Assembly (NCBI RefSeq): GCF_014138625.1
Contig: NZ_JACJHY010000040.1
Span: forward strand, 1-47,365
Direction: 5' to 3'
DNA from: Aminobacter ciceronei
Lineage (GTDB): Bacteria; Pseudomonadota; Alphaproteobacteria; Rhizobiales; Rhizobiaceae
DNA: 47,365 bases
Below the pieces are notes generated by a model. That model saw only the letters and a list, made by a program, of their open reading frames with translations. It ran no database searches and was not told the origin of the DNA. This document shows, piece by piece, positions 1-7,265 of the stretch. The position numbers and the translations under genes were made by a program. Each line of letters begins with the position of its first letter. Position 1 is the stretch's first letter.

Positions 1-55
1 CTTGGCATCTGCCCCCCGACATCAATCCAAAAAAGCTCAATCAACCCACAAAACA

Positions 56-82
56 AAACCCCGCCGAAATTCGACGGGGTTT
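56..82. terminator. Hairpin, possible bidirectional terminator
   Basis: AAACCCCG and CGGGGTTT arms enclose a small inner CGA/TCG stem. The plus side continues with only a short T stretch, and the minus side reads into GTTTTGTTT. It lies between the window edge and the pqiA-like gene, so it could end a gene upstream of the window or the minus-strand gene to its right. Confidence 0.6.
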
Positions 83-95
83 GTCAGCAGTCTGA

Positions 96-121
96 AGGGT
101 GCGGCTTGCCGCACCCTTTTT
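96..121 (+). terminator. Rho-independent terminator
   Basis: A perfect 8-bp stem, GGGTGCGG (97-104) with CCGCACCC (109-116), closes a CTTG loop and is followed by TTTTT (117-121). This is a textbook terminator reading rightward, so it most likely ends a plus-strand gene that lies left of the window. Nothing in bases 1-168 looks coding. Confidence 0.8.
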
Positions 122-168
122 GCTTTCGGGCTGAGCTTTCCCCGAATTGCTACCTGAAACGCATTGCC

Positions 169-636
169 TCAATGAGCTGCCTGTGCGCTGTCCCGTGGCT
201 TCCTCTTTATGACGGCTGAAGCGGTTGCAGTCAGCATCACCGATGCCGCGAAGAACCACAGACCAGGTTTGGTGAAGGCCGTGGCGAGGCCTGATGTCTT
301 GGCGGCGAAGACCACCAGCGCGACGAGGATGACGTCGAGCATCGACCAGTTGGACAGGGCCCGAAACCAGCCGGGAATGCTGACGGCGCCGGCTGCCTGG
401 CCATAGGCCGCATTGTGCAGCAGGCCGAGCTTCATCGCGGGAAAGACCACCGAAAACATGGCGACGACAATCGCCAGCAGCCAATCGCCACCACGCCACA
501 ATGCTGCGATCATGCCGATCAACGAAGGTTCATCGGCGAAGAAATACAGTCGATCGACATGAATCAGCGGCAACACGATGCCGAGCGCGAAGCAGATCGA
601 AGCTGCAAACAGGATCAATGGCAAAAGCGTGCGCAT
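169..636 (-). CDS. Paraquat-inducible protein A (PqiA-like) membrane protein
   Basis: Small inner-membrane protein with four predicted membrane helices (about residues 3-24, 46-68, 94-115 and 122-143). It carries the family signatures FPAMKL after helix 2 and WSMLDVILVALVV at the start of helix 3. E. coli PqiA has two such modules and works with the MCE protein PqiB in envelope lipid transport. This protein is a single module of about 155 residues with no MCE partner nearby, so its role is unknown beyond the family. The frame opens with a TTG two codons earlier; the ATG at 636 is preferred. No clear ribosome site is visible. It is transcribed away from the window interior, downstream of the quinone oxidoreductase with an 84-bp gap. 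The family call is firm and the function is not. Confidence 0.85.
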   Translation of the reverse strand: MRTLLPLILFAASICFALGIVLPLIHVDRLYFFADEPSLIGMIAALWRGGDWLLAIVVAMFSVVFPAMKLGLLHNAAYGQAAGAVSIPGWFRALSNWSMLDVILVALVVFAAKTSGLATAFTKPGLWFFAASVMLTATASAVIKRKPRDSAQAAH

Positions 637-726
637 CGGCAAGCTATAGCGAAAGTCCGGATGATGGAGAAGCCGGGCAGCATGTGCGCCGCCCGGCCCG
701 TTGCTGCAGAATTTCGAGCGTGGCTC

Positions 727-1653
727 TCAGAGCGCCAGCACGACTTTGCCCTTGGGTCTGGTCGCCAGGAAGGCATGCGCGGCACCGGCCTGGTCGAGCG
801 GGAAGCTCCTGGCGACATGGACCTTGAGTTTGCCGGTTTCCGTCAGTTTCGCCAGTTCCTTCAGGCCATCGCCATCCGGCCGGACCGAGATGCGTTCGAC
901 CCTGATGCCACGTGATGCAGCCTCTGCTGCGGCCTTGTCGCTGAGGCCGAGCAGCACGACGAGCGTGCCGCCGTCCTTCAGCGCTTTCAGCGACTTCTCA
1001 GGATGATCGCCGCCGAGCGCCTCAAAGACGAGATCGACCGGGCCGGCTTTGGCGACGAAATCGTCCGAGGTGTAGTCGATCACCTCGTCGGCACCGAGGG
1101 AGCGGACGAAATCGACCTTGCCGGGGCTCGCGGTGGCAATGACATAAGCGCCCCGCGCCTTGGCGATCTGTACGGCCAGGTGGCCGACGCCGCCGGCGGC
1201 CGCCTGGATCAGGACACGGTCGTTGGTCTTGAGCTTGCCTGCTGTCACCAGGCCTTGCCAGGCCGTCAGGCCGGCGAGGGGGAGGGCGGCTGCCGTGACA
1301 TGGTCGAGCGCCTCGGGCTTGTGCACGATCTCGCTTGCCGGTGCTGCCGCCAGTTCGGCATAGGTGCCGGCCTGTGCCGGGAAGCGCGGCATGCCGAAGA
1401 CCTCGTCGCCTGCTGCAAAGCCGTTGGCGCCGGCGCCAACGGCTTCGACAGTGCCTGACAGGTCCCAGCCGAGCACGAAGGGCGGCTCGCCAAGAAGGGG
1501 GTAGAACCCGCCGCGCACGGCGGCATCGACCGGATTGACGCCGGCAGCCTTGATGCGGATCAGCACTTCGCCGGGCCTGGGCTGTGGTGTCGGCTGTTCG
1601 GCGAGTTCGAGCACTTCAGGTCCGCCGACAGTGTTCTGGGTAATGGCACGCAT
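727..1653 (-). CDS. Zinc-independent NADPH:quinone oxidoreductase (MDR family)
   Basis: Medium-chain dehydrogenase/reductase of the zeta-crystallin/quinone oxidoreductase group, about 308 residues. An N-terminal GroES-like domain is followed by a Rossmann domain with the nucleotide-binding AAAGGVGHLAVQIAK stretch. The cysteine and histidine ligands of zinc alcohol dehydrogenases are absent. The likely reaction is NAD(P)H-dependent reduction of quinones or enones in the cytoplasm. The open frame extends nine codons upstream, but AAGGAGGA (minus strand of 1661-1668) sits eight bases before the ATG at 1653 and decides the start. It is divergent from an HxlR regulator with 95 bp between them holding two dyads, the usual layout for a redox-responsive regulator controlling a quinone reductase. 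Substrate is not determinable from sequence. Confidence 0.88.
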   Translation of the reverse strand: MRAITQNTVGGPEVLELAEQPTPQPRPGEVLIRIKAAGVNPVDAAVRGGFYPLLGEPPFVLGWDLSGTVEAVGAGANGFAAGDEVFGMPRFPAQAGTYAELAAAPASEIVHKPEALDHVTAAALPLAGLTAWQGLVTAGKLKTNDRVLIQAAAGGVGHLAVQIAKARGAYVIATASPGKVDFVRSLGADEVIDYTSDDFVAKAGPVDLVFEALGGDHPEKSLKALKDGGTLVVLLGLSDKAAAEAASRGIRVERISVRPDGDGLKELAKLTETGKLKVHVARSFPLDQAGAAHAFLATRPKGKVVLAL

Positions 1654-1660
1654 GAGAATG

Positions 1661-1668
1661 TCCTCCTT
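1661..1668 (-). promoter_or_regulatory. Strong ribosome binding site fixing the oxidoreductase start
   Basis: The minus strand reads AAGGAGGA here, eight bases before ATG at 1653. It lies inside the longer upstream open frame and therefore argues against the first in-frame ATG at 1680. Confidence 0.8.
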
Positions 1669-1685
1669 GGGTGGATGCATGTGCC

Positions 1686-1745
1686 ACTATCATTTGGATA
1701 GTATCACTCGCTTGTCTAGAATGTACCTCAATGATACATAGGTAC
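1686..1745. promoter_or_regulatory. Divergent operator region with two dyads
   Basis: The gap between the quinone oxidoreductase and the HxlR gene holds a perfect dyad ACTATC-N5-GATAGT (1686-1702) and a second one GTACCT-N11-AGGTAC (1723-1745). The first resembles the ACTA...TAGT operators known for redox-sensing HxlR proteins such as YodB and QorR. These are likely binding sites of the adjacent regulator, inferred from position and symmetry only. Confidence 0.55.
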
Positions 1746-1748
1746 CCC

Positions 1749-2159
1749 ATGGATAGTGATTGCGCCCCCGACACGCCGTTCGGCTATGACGCCTTCCGAC
1801 GCGAATGCATGTCGCACACCGTGCTCGAGATGCTGGCGAGTAAATGGGTCTATCTGGTCGTCGGTGCCTTGAAGCCGGGCCGGCGGCGCTATGGCGAGCT
1901 GCAGCGCAAGGTAGAGGGCATCACGCCCAAGATGCTGACGCAGACACTGCGTATTCTGGAGCGCGACGGGCTGGTGCGGCGCGAGATCTTCCCGGTCATA
2001 CCGCCGCGCGTCGAGTACGAGCTGACCGATCTCGGCCGTAACCTCGCCGATCTGCTCAACCAGATCCGTGTCTGGGCGGAGCGCCATGCGCCCGAAATTC
2101 GTGATTCGCGTGCCCAATCATTGGCTGCCGAAGGAGAGCCGGCCGAACTCAGGACCTAG
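1749..2159 (+). CDS. HxlR-family transcriptional regulator
   Basis: Winged helix-turn-helix DNA-binding protein of about 136 residues, nearly all of it the HxlR domain. It includes the ASKWVYLVVGAL helix, the GITPKMLTQTLRILERDGLV recognition region and the VEYELTDLGR wing. A cysteine precedes the domain (RREC) at about the place of the redox-active cysteine in YodB/QorR-type members. The frame is open from 1671, but the ATG at 1749 matches the family length and leaves the operator dyads outside the gene. It is divergent from the quinone oxidoreductase, which it probably represses along with itself. Thiol sensing is inference from the cysteine and the neighbour. Confidence 0.85.
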   Translation: MDSDCAPDTPFGYDAFRRECMSHTVLEMLASKWVYLVVGALKPGRRRYGELQRKVEGITPKMLTQTLRILERDGLVRREIFPVIPPRVEYELTDLGRNLADLLNQIRVWAERHAPEIRDSRAQSLAAEGEPAELRT

Positions 2160-2247
2160 CGGGGGCCTTGGGCCGAGCGGATGGCTCGAGGCGCCAAACG
2201 GCTCGCTGCCGCGCGAGCAGCGGCAAAGTGCGGGAGAAATTGACTTT

Positions 2248-2625
2248 TTAGCCGATCATCGCGCTGCGACCGGTGCCGTCGACGTCGCGGGTGTTGCGAT
2301 CGCGCGACTCCAGAGCCTCCGCCTTGGACAGCTCCGCTTCAGCTTCGGCGAGTAAGGATTCGGCAGCGGCGCGCTGTTGCGCCAGGTCATGCTGGGAGTT
2401 TTTCAGGTTGTCACGTCGTTGCCGCGCGGCCTTGGCGAAGGTCGGATAGGCGAAATGATTGAGATCGGTGATCCCCGCCTTCTTTTCCTCGGCGACGATC
2501 TGCAGTTCGAGCTCGCTGGCCATGCGGTCGAACTCGGCGATCATCGAATCAAGCTGCATCAGCTGGCGGCGCTTTTCGTTCACCTGAAACTGCTTGAGCC
2601 TGACCAGGTTCTCACGTGACTTCAT
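2248..2625 (-). CDS. fliJ: FliJ-like coiled-coil protein beside ctrA
   Basis: A 125-residue, highly charged helical protein with no membrane segment, predicted to form an antiparallel coiled coil (about residues 5-55 and 68-108). This is the shape of FliJ, the flagellar export chaperone that binds FliH/FliI. It begins MKSRENLVRLKQFQ as in alphaproteobacterial FliJ homologues found divergent from ctrA. The last 17 residues are polar and probably disordered. No other flagellar gene lies in the window, so a flagellar role rests on family and on the known CtrA control of flagellar genes. It shares the 451-bp ctrA control region. The 88 bp between it and hxlR hold nothing I can identify. Confidence 0.75.
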   Translation of the reverse strand: MKSRENLVRLKQFQVNEKRRQLMQLDSMIAEFDRMASELELQIVAEEKKAGITDLNHFAYPTFAKAARQRRDNLKNSQHDLAQQRAAAESLLAEAEAELSKAEALESRDRNTRDVDGTGRSAMIG

Positions 2626-3076
2626 GACCCGATACTCCCGAACACCGAAAAACGCACTTCTACTCGCCTACTTCGGCCCAAATGGACCGTGCCGCGCCGG
2701 AACCGGTTCTGAACTCCCGACTATGGAAAACAAACTTTTAAAGTTTTTGTCCGTCGGTAACCATTCGTTTACGGGCATCGTTAATCATACCCATCGAGAC
2801 TTAAAGCCCGGTAAAGATTCTGGTTTTCGCCGTGAATGTGATCGGGTCGTGTCCGGAGTCGCTTAGGCAACCTTGTTAATGCAGCGCGTTAAGATGTTGA
2901 CCGTGTGATTCATGATTGGATTCAAGAGGGTGTATGCGCCGGTTAAAATTTCTGATATGGTCTTCCATACGAAATTAGGTTTTGTTAACCATTCGATGGC
3001 AGCCTCCGATTCAGTAGCACTGGGCCGGTATGGATTAGACCGAGAAGACGTTCCGGCAGCAGAAAAGGGGATTTGA
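2626..3076. promoter_or_regulatory. ctrA/fliJ divergent control region: CcrM sites and CtrA half-sites
   Basis: This A/T-richer 451-bp gap contains five GANTC sequences (2816-2820, 2856-2860, 2907-2911, 2919-2923, 3008-3012), the target of the cell-cycle methylase CcrM. It also has seven TTAA tetramers, including TTAACCAT (2985-2992), which equals the CtrA half-site. The decamer TAACCATTCG occurs twice (2758-2767 and 2986-2995). Two TTAA at 2876 and 2889 are spaced by nine bases, not the canonical seven. This fits methylation-sensitive, autoregulated ctrA promoters known in alphaproteobacteria. Exact transcription starts cannot be placed by eye. Confidence 0.7.
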
Positions 3077-3772
3077 ATGCGCGTTCTGCTGATAGAAGAC
3101 GACAGTGCAACCGCACAGAGCATCGAACTGATGCTCAAATCGGAAAGCTTCAACGTCTACACGACCGATCTCGGCGAAGAAGGCGTCGATCTCGGCAAGC
3201 TTTATGACTACGACATCATCCTTCTCGACCTGAACCTGCCCGACATGTCGGGTTACGAGGTTCTGCGTACTTTGCGCCTGTCCAAGGTCAAGACGCCGAT
3301 CCTGATCCTCTCCGGCATGGCCGGTATCGAGGACAAGGTGCGCGGCCTGGGCTTCGGCGCCGATGACTACATGACCAAGCCGTTCCACAAGGACGAGCTG
3401 GTGGCACGCATTCACGCCATCGTCCGCCGTTCGAAGGGTCACGCCCAGTCGGTCATCATCACCGGCGACCTGATCGTCAATCTCGACGCCAAGACGGTCG
3501 AAGTCGGTGGCCAGCGCGTGCACTTGACCGGCAAGGAATACCAGATGCTGGAGCTGCTCTCGCTGCGCAAGGGCACCACGCTGACCAAGGAAATGTTCCT
3601 CAATCACCTTTATGGTGGCATGGACGAGCCCGAACTGAAGATCATCGACGTCTTCATTTGCAAGCTACGCAAGAAGCTCGACGCTGCATCCGGTGGCCAG
3701 AACTTCATCGAAACTGTCTGGGGCCGCGGCTATGTGCTGCGTGAGCCGGAAGAACTTCGCGAAATTGCCTGA
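3077..3772 (+). CDS. ctrA: CtrA cell-cycle master response regulator
   Basis: OmpR-family response regulator of 231 residues, the usual CtrA length. The receiver domain (1-118) has the acidic pair D8/D9, phospho-acceptor D51 in [12 protein letters not shown] and the conserved lysine in TKPF. The C-terminal winged helix (about 125-225) includes [16 protein letters not shown] and GRGYVLR. Phosphorylated CtrA binds TTAA-N7-TTAA sites and controls division, flagellum and envelope genes. Phosphate reaches it through the CckA-ChpT relay, and chpT lies 0.7 kb downstream. The protein ends ...REIA rather than the AA degron of Caulobacter CtrA, so ClpXP recognition may differ. AAAGGGGATTTG precedes the ATG. 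Confidence 0.97.
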   Translation: MRVLLIEDDSATAQSIELMLKSESFNVYTTDLGEEGVDLGKLYDYDIILLDLNLPDMSGYEVLRTLRLSKVKTPILILSGMAGIEDKVRGLGFGADDYMTKPFHKDELVARIHAIVRRSKGHAQSVIITGDLIVNLDAKTVEVGGQRVHLTGKEYQMLELLSLRKGTTLTKEMFLNHLYGGMDEPELKIIDVFICKLRKKLDAASGGQNFIETVWGRGYVLREPEELREIA

Positions 3773-3793
3773 TTTATTCTGGATACTTCAGTC

Positions 3794-3826
3794 AAAACCC
3801 GGCCTTCGTGCCGGGTTTTCTTTTTT
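3794..3826 (+). terminator. ctrA terminator
   Basis: AAAACCCGG (3794-3802) pairs with CCGGGTTTT (3811-3819), and the stem is followed by CTTTTTT. It lies 22 bp after the ctrA stop and separates ctrA from the convergent response-regulator gene. The complementary A run on the other side would also let it act on the minus strand. Confidence 0.9.
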
Positions 3827-3871
3827 CTGGGCACAGTTTCTCGCTAGGTGTCTGTCGTGCCAGGAGCGAAA

Positions 3872-4240
3872 TCAGGCTGCGACGTCGAAGGCGCGAAAGC
3901 GATCGAGCAGTTGCGGCCTGGTGAACGGCTTCAGAAGATAGCCCTGCGCGCCGGCACGCTTGGCGCGCATGATGGCGCCGATGTCGACCTCAGTCAGGCA
4001 GATGGCGATCTGCGGCTTGACACGGCCTTCGATGGCGCGGACACGGCGGATGAAGTCTGTGGTGCTCATGTCCTCGAGCCCGCCGTCGACGACGATGATG
4101 TCGGGCATGTCGTAGGCGCACATATCCAGCCCCTCGGCGCCGGATGCCGCCTCGACGACGACCATCTCGGAGCTGTTGAGGATGCGTTTGGCGACTTTGC
4201 GGATGACGCTCGAATCATCGACGAACAGGCAACGCTTCAT
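3872..4240 (-). CDS. Single-domain (CheY-like) response regulator between ctrA and chpT
   Basis: A 122-residue stand-alone receiver domain. It has the acidic pair D8/D9, phospho-acceptor D52 in IIVVDGGLED, T83 and the conserved K104 in LLKPF, and no output domain. AAGGACCGGGAT before the ATG at 4240 is a good ribosome site. It is read toward ctrA, in the same direction as chpT 213 bp upstream. Single-domain receivers such as CpdR and DivK act in the CckA-ChpT relay, so this one is a candidate ChpT substrate. Its DGG motif and N-terminus differ from the CpdR I know, so I do not call it CpdR. The gap to chpT (4241-4453) shows no recognisable site. Confidence 0.9.
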   Translation of the reverse strand: MKRCLFVDDSSVIRKVAKRILNSSEMVVVEAASGAEGLDMCAYDMPDIIVVDGGLEDMSTTDFIRRVRAIEGRVKPQIAICLTEVDIGAIMRAKRAGAQGYLLKPFTRPQLLDRFRAFDVAA

Positions 4241-4453
4241 ATCCCGGTCCTTTTTGCGGGAGCCGGACGCGTCAGTCGCGCCGGATGCAACGTGACCTTA
4301 GCTGGGCGGCGTAAAGAAGCCGAAAACCCGAATGGTAAAATTCTTGGAAACTTCGGCGCGTGCGGTCGCGCCCAAGCGCGCGCACGCTGTCACGAGACCG
4401 TTGCCACCAGGCGATGACGACAATGCTTCGACAATACTGAAACGTCGTGCCGA

Positions 4454-5083
4454 TTACTCGGCAGTGAGCAGGATCTCTTCCGGCGTGGCGTGGATCGAGA
4501 TCGTCATGCCGGCTTCGCGCGCCAGCAGCAGCGTGTAGTAGGGCTGCACCGAATGGGCGTCGATCGGCTCGTCAGGCTTGTGGCCGGAGTGCAGCTCGAG
4601 GAATTTTGGCGGCACACGCAACATCGGGCCGCTGGCCGACAGGATGAATTTCGGCGCCGTCTCGACGGCTTCCAGCGTCACGCTGAGCTTGCCGCCGCGC
4701 GGTATCGCCGCATGGGCGACGAGCAAAAGGTTGAGCAGCAGCTTGACCTTGTTCTTGGGCAGCAGTGCGCGCCCGCCACTCCAGGTCAGTTCCGGCTTCT
4801 CGTTCTTGAGGAAGGCGGTCGCAACCGATTCCGCGTCGCCGGTGTCGATCAGCATGCCGGCCGAGCCAGCAGCACCAAAGGCGATGCGGGCGAACTGCAG
4901 CCGCGCCGAGGCGTTGCGGGCGCTGGTACGGATGAGGCGCATCGCGTCCTCGTCGGCGCCGCCCTCGTCGAGCAGTTCGAGGCCATTGTTGATGGCGCCG
5001 ACCGGCGAGATGATGTCGTGGCAGACGCGGCTGCACAGCAGCGCTGCGAGGTCAGGGGCGGAAAGCGTCAACAACTCGGCCAT
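4454..5083 (-). CDS. chpT: ChpT histidine phosphotransferase
   Basis: Phosphotransfer protein of about 209 residues that passes phosphate from CckA to CtrA and CpdR. The dimerisation-phosphotransfer helices carry the phospho-accepting H22 in SRVCHDIISPVGAINNGLEL. The C-terminal part is a degenerate HATPase-like fold (about 85-209) without the N, G1 and G2 ATP-binding boxes, as in known ChpT. The frame is open to 5134, but the ATG at 5083 gives the family N-terminus and has GAGGGATGCCG upstream. It is divergent from eipA across 344 bp. This order matches the ctrA-chpT-eipA neighbourhood I recall from Brucella. CckA is not in the window. Confidence 0.93.
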   Translation of the reverse strand: MAELLTLSAPDLAALLCSRVCHDIISPVGAINNGLELLDEGGADEDAMRLIRTSARNASARLQFARIAFGAAGSAGMLIDTGDAESVATAFLKNEKPELTWSGGRALLPKNKVKLLLNLLLVAHAAIPRGGKLSVTLEAVETAPKFILSASGPMLRVPPKFLELHSGHKPDEPIDAHSVQPYYTLLLAREAGMTISIHATPEEILLTAE

Positions 5084-5427
5084 GAACGGCATCCCTCGGG
5101 CAAAAAATGACTTGAACCACGATCTGGCGGCCACGAAGCCCGACAGTACGAATCAGGGCTGGCCTTACAGTACTCTTGGTTACACAGCGCCGCCTCATGC
5201 GGCAAGAAACAGCCGATAACGCTTGCGCGAAATGGTGGCTTTTCTGCGCAACTCCGGGCTTTTTAACGCCCGGTCGTGCCTTCGATCCGCCATCTTCGTA
5301 GGTCAGTTTAATGGTTGAAAAAGGATTACGGCATAGTTTGCCGAAGTTGGACCAGCCAGCCGCCATCAAGAGTAGCAGCGGGTCCGGGGCGTCGAGAAAG
5401 TGTGCTCCCTGACGGAGATTTGGAAGC
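5084..5427. promoter_or_regulatory. chpT/eipA divergent promoter region
   Basis: This 344-bp gap has no convincing gene. A 6-bp hairpin CCGGGC/GCCCGG (5254-5273) has a TTAA in its loop. Nearer eipA, TTAATGGTTGAAAAA (5308-5322) on the minus strand reads TTTTTCAACCATTAA, one full TTAA half and one degenerate half at 7-bp spacing, a possible CtrA site. One GANTC-type GAATC lies near 5155. eipA of Brucella is reported to be activated by CtrA, which makes the 5308 site the first candidate. Confidence 0.45.
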
Positions 5428-6009
5428 ATGATTTCCCGATTCTATGGCCGGACTTTTGCCCGGCTTGTTGCCGCGATGTTCGTCCTTGTCGGCGTTCTGG
5501 CATTTTCGACATCTGCGTCTCGCGCGCAGCAATATACCTCGCAGGAGATCCTTGATTCCGGCCATCGCTTCTTTGGCTCGACGTCTGGCGGTCTCGCCAG
5601 CGTGGTCGAGAAGGTTTTCGCGTCCTATGGCCTGCCGAACGGCTACGTGCTTGGCGAAGAGGGATCGGGTGCCTTTGTCGGCGGCCTGACCTATGGCGAG
5701 GGCACGCTCTACACCAAGAATGCCGGCGACCATAAGGTGTTCTGGCAGGGGCCGTCGCTGGGCTGGGATTTCGGCGGGCAGGGCTCGCGCACGATGATCC
5801 TGGTCTACAACCTGGACGACGTGAACAACCTCTATGACCGTTATGGCGGCGTCGCGGGTTCGGCCTATGTCGTTGCCGGCGTTGGCTTCAACGTCCTCAA
5901 GCGCGGCAACATTTTGCTCGTGCCCGTGCGTACCGGTGTCGGCGCGCGACTGGGCGTCAATCTTGGCTACCTGAAGTTGACCCAGCAGCCGACCTGGAAT
6001 CCGTTCTGA
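5428..6009 (+). CDS. eipA: EipA, periplasmic envelope-integrity protein (DUF1134)
   Basis: Exported 193-residue protein. A signal peptide covers residues 1-33, with a hydrophobic core at about 13-25 and probable cleavage after ASRA. The rest is the DUF1134 domain, including GLPNGYVLGEEGSGAFVGGL, TLYTKNAGDHKVFWQGPSLG and GVGFNVLKRGNILLVPVRTG. In Brucella abortus EipA is a small periplasmic beta-barrel protein needed for envelope stress resistance and is under CtrA control. GGAG lies 12 bases before the ATG. The neighbourhood (chpT and ctrA upstream, coiled-coil protein downstream) matches that assignment. Molecular activity remains unknown in the family. Confidence 0.92.
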   Translation: MISRFYGRTFARLVAAMFVLVGVLAFSTSASRAQQYTSQEILDSGHRFFGSTSGGLASVVEKVFASYGLPNGYVLGEEGSGAFVGGLTYGEGTLYTKNAGDHKVFWQGPSLGWDFGGQGSRTMILVYNLDDVNNLYDRYGGVAGSAYVVAGVGFNVLKRGNILLVPVRTGVGARLGVNLGYLKLTQQPTWNPF

Positions 6010-6064
6010 TTGTGTGAAGAACGGGTCGATTGGGCGCCATTTTGTTGCGGCGGTGCTGGATTCC

Positions 6065-6082
6065 TGCCATGGGAACATGGCA
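6065..6082 (+). terminator. Hairpin after eipA
   Basis: A perfect 7-bp stem TGCCATG/CATGGCA with a GGAA tetraloop lies 55 bp after the eipA stop. There is no T run, so it may be an RNA-stabilising or weak termination hairpin rather than an intrinsic terminator. Confidence 0.4.
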
Positions 6083-6114
6083 AACTCGCGCGTATCCGTA
6101 ACGGGTAAAGTGCC

Positions 6115-7257
6115 TTGGTCCAGTCGATCCTCTTTTTCGTTCTTGGCTTCCTGACCGCCGGCTTTGTGGTGCTGCTGATTGCGCCGTCGGTCTGGCGGCG
6201 TGCCGTTTCGGTCACCCGCCAGCGGGTCGAAGCCAAGCTTCCGATGACCCTCGATGAAATCCGCGCCGACAAGGACAGTCTGCGCGCCGAGCACGCCATG
6301 GCGCTGCGCAAAGTCGAGGTTCAGCTCAAATCGTCGCAGGAAAAGCTCCTGACGCAGGCCGTCGAGCTTAGCCGGAGCCGTGAGGCGCAAAAGGCCCACG
6401 TCACCGACCATGCCGACAAGGATCGCACCGTCGGCGAACTGGAAGCCGCGCGCGGCAGCCTGAGAGAGGACATCGCCAAGCGCGACGAACAGATCAAGGC
6501 TCTTGCCGCCCAGCTCGTCGAAGCCGAAAGCATGCTGGAGAAGCGGGCACAGGAGATCGAGGAGATTGGCAGGCTGTATGACGAGGCCAGCCTGTCCTCG
6601 AGCAACCGCCAGATCGAGCTGGTCAGCCGCGAAAGCGAGATTGGCAAGCTCTCCGACGACATGTCGGCGCTGCGCAGCCAGCGCAAGGACGCCGACAAGC
6701 GTGTCGTCGAACTCGAAGCCGACAACAAGGCCGTGCGCGAGGCGCTCCTGGCGGAAACCAAGCGCGCTGTCGAACTGGACAAGAGGTTGCAGCAGATGGT
6801 GTCTTCACTCAGTGACCGCGACGACAAGCTGGAGCGGCGCGAGGCGGAGCTCGGCCGGTTGCGCGAAACTGAACTCGCCCGCGTGCGCGAGCAGCTGAAG
6901 GGCCCGCAGACCGCGCCGGAAACGGCAGCGGTCAATGGCACGGCGCAGGCGATGGAGCGGGAGCGTCTGGAAGGGCGGCTGACCACGCTGACGCGCGAGA
7001 ACAAGCGACTGAAGGGTGAGTTGTCGAAAGCCGGACGCACCAAGTCGTCGCCAAGCGAGGATTCGCAGCTGCGCGAGCAGATGCACGAACTGGCCGCCGA
7101 AGTCGTGGCGCTTACCGCTCGGCTTGAGGGCGCTGACTCGCCGATTGCCAAGGCGCTTGCCGAATCCGGTGAGGCCCGTACGCCCGTCGATGCGCCAGCC
7201 GTGATCAGCCTTGCCGATCGCGTCCGGGCGCTGCAGAAACCTGTCCCCGCCGAATAG
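6115..7257 (+). CDS. Membrane-anchored long coiled-coil protein, function unknown
   Basis: A 380-residue protein with one N-terminal membrane helix (about residues 4-24, SILFFVLGFLTAGFVVLLIA). A conserved-looking juxtamembrane stretch (RRAVSVTRQRVEAKLPMTLDEIRADKD) follows. Nearly continuous coiled coil runs from about 50 to 340, rich in E, K, R, L and A heptads, with a looser segment around 262-275. A short C-terminal tail ends in a basic helix (LADRVRALQK). I know it only as a conserved rhizobial unknown. The frame opens with TTG at 6115 and there is no ATG ahead of the membrane helix. It lies 105 bp after eipA in the same direction. The topology suggests a cytoplasmic scaffold or spacer tethered to the inner membrane; a link to envelope or polar growth is inference from neighbours. 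Confidence 0.8.
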   Translation: MVQSILFFVLGFLTAGFVVLLIAPSVWRRAVSVTRQRVEAKLPMTLDEIRADKDSLRAEHAMALRKVEVQLKSSQEKLLTQAVELSRSREAQKAHVTDHADKDRTVGELEAARGSLREDIAKRDEQIKALAAQLVEAESMLEKRAQEIEEIGRLYDEASLSSSNRQIELVSRESEIGKLSDDMSALRSQRKDADKRVVELEADNKAVREALLAETKRAVELDKRLQQMVSSLSDRDDKLERREAELGRLRETELARVREQLKGPQTAPETAAVNGTAQAMERERLEGRLTTLTRENKRLKGELSKAGRTKSSPSEDSQLREQMHELAAEVVALTARLEGADSPIAKALAESGEARTPVDAPAVISLADRVRALQKPVPAE

Positions 7258-7265
7258 GCCTATTC
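7252..7265. other. Palindrome formed by two opposing stop codons
   Basis: GAATAGGCCTATTC is a perfect 14-bp palindrome. It supplies the TAG stop of the coiled-coil gene on the plus strand (7255-7257) and the TAG stop of the TrmH-type gene on the minus strand (7260-7262). The two convergent genes therefore end two bases apart. Confidence 0.7.

Noticed and set aside
2876-2892. TTAA-N9-TTAA upstream of ctrA as a full CtrA box
   Set aside because: Spacing is nine, not seven, bases. I list only half-sites there.
3872-4240. Calling the one-domain receiver CpdR
   Set aside because: Phospho-site context and N-terminus differ from CpdR as I know it, so only the family is named.
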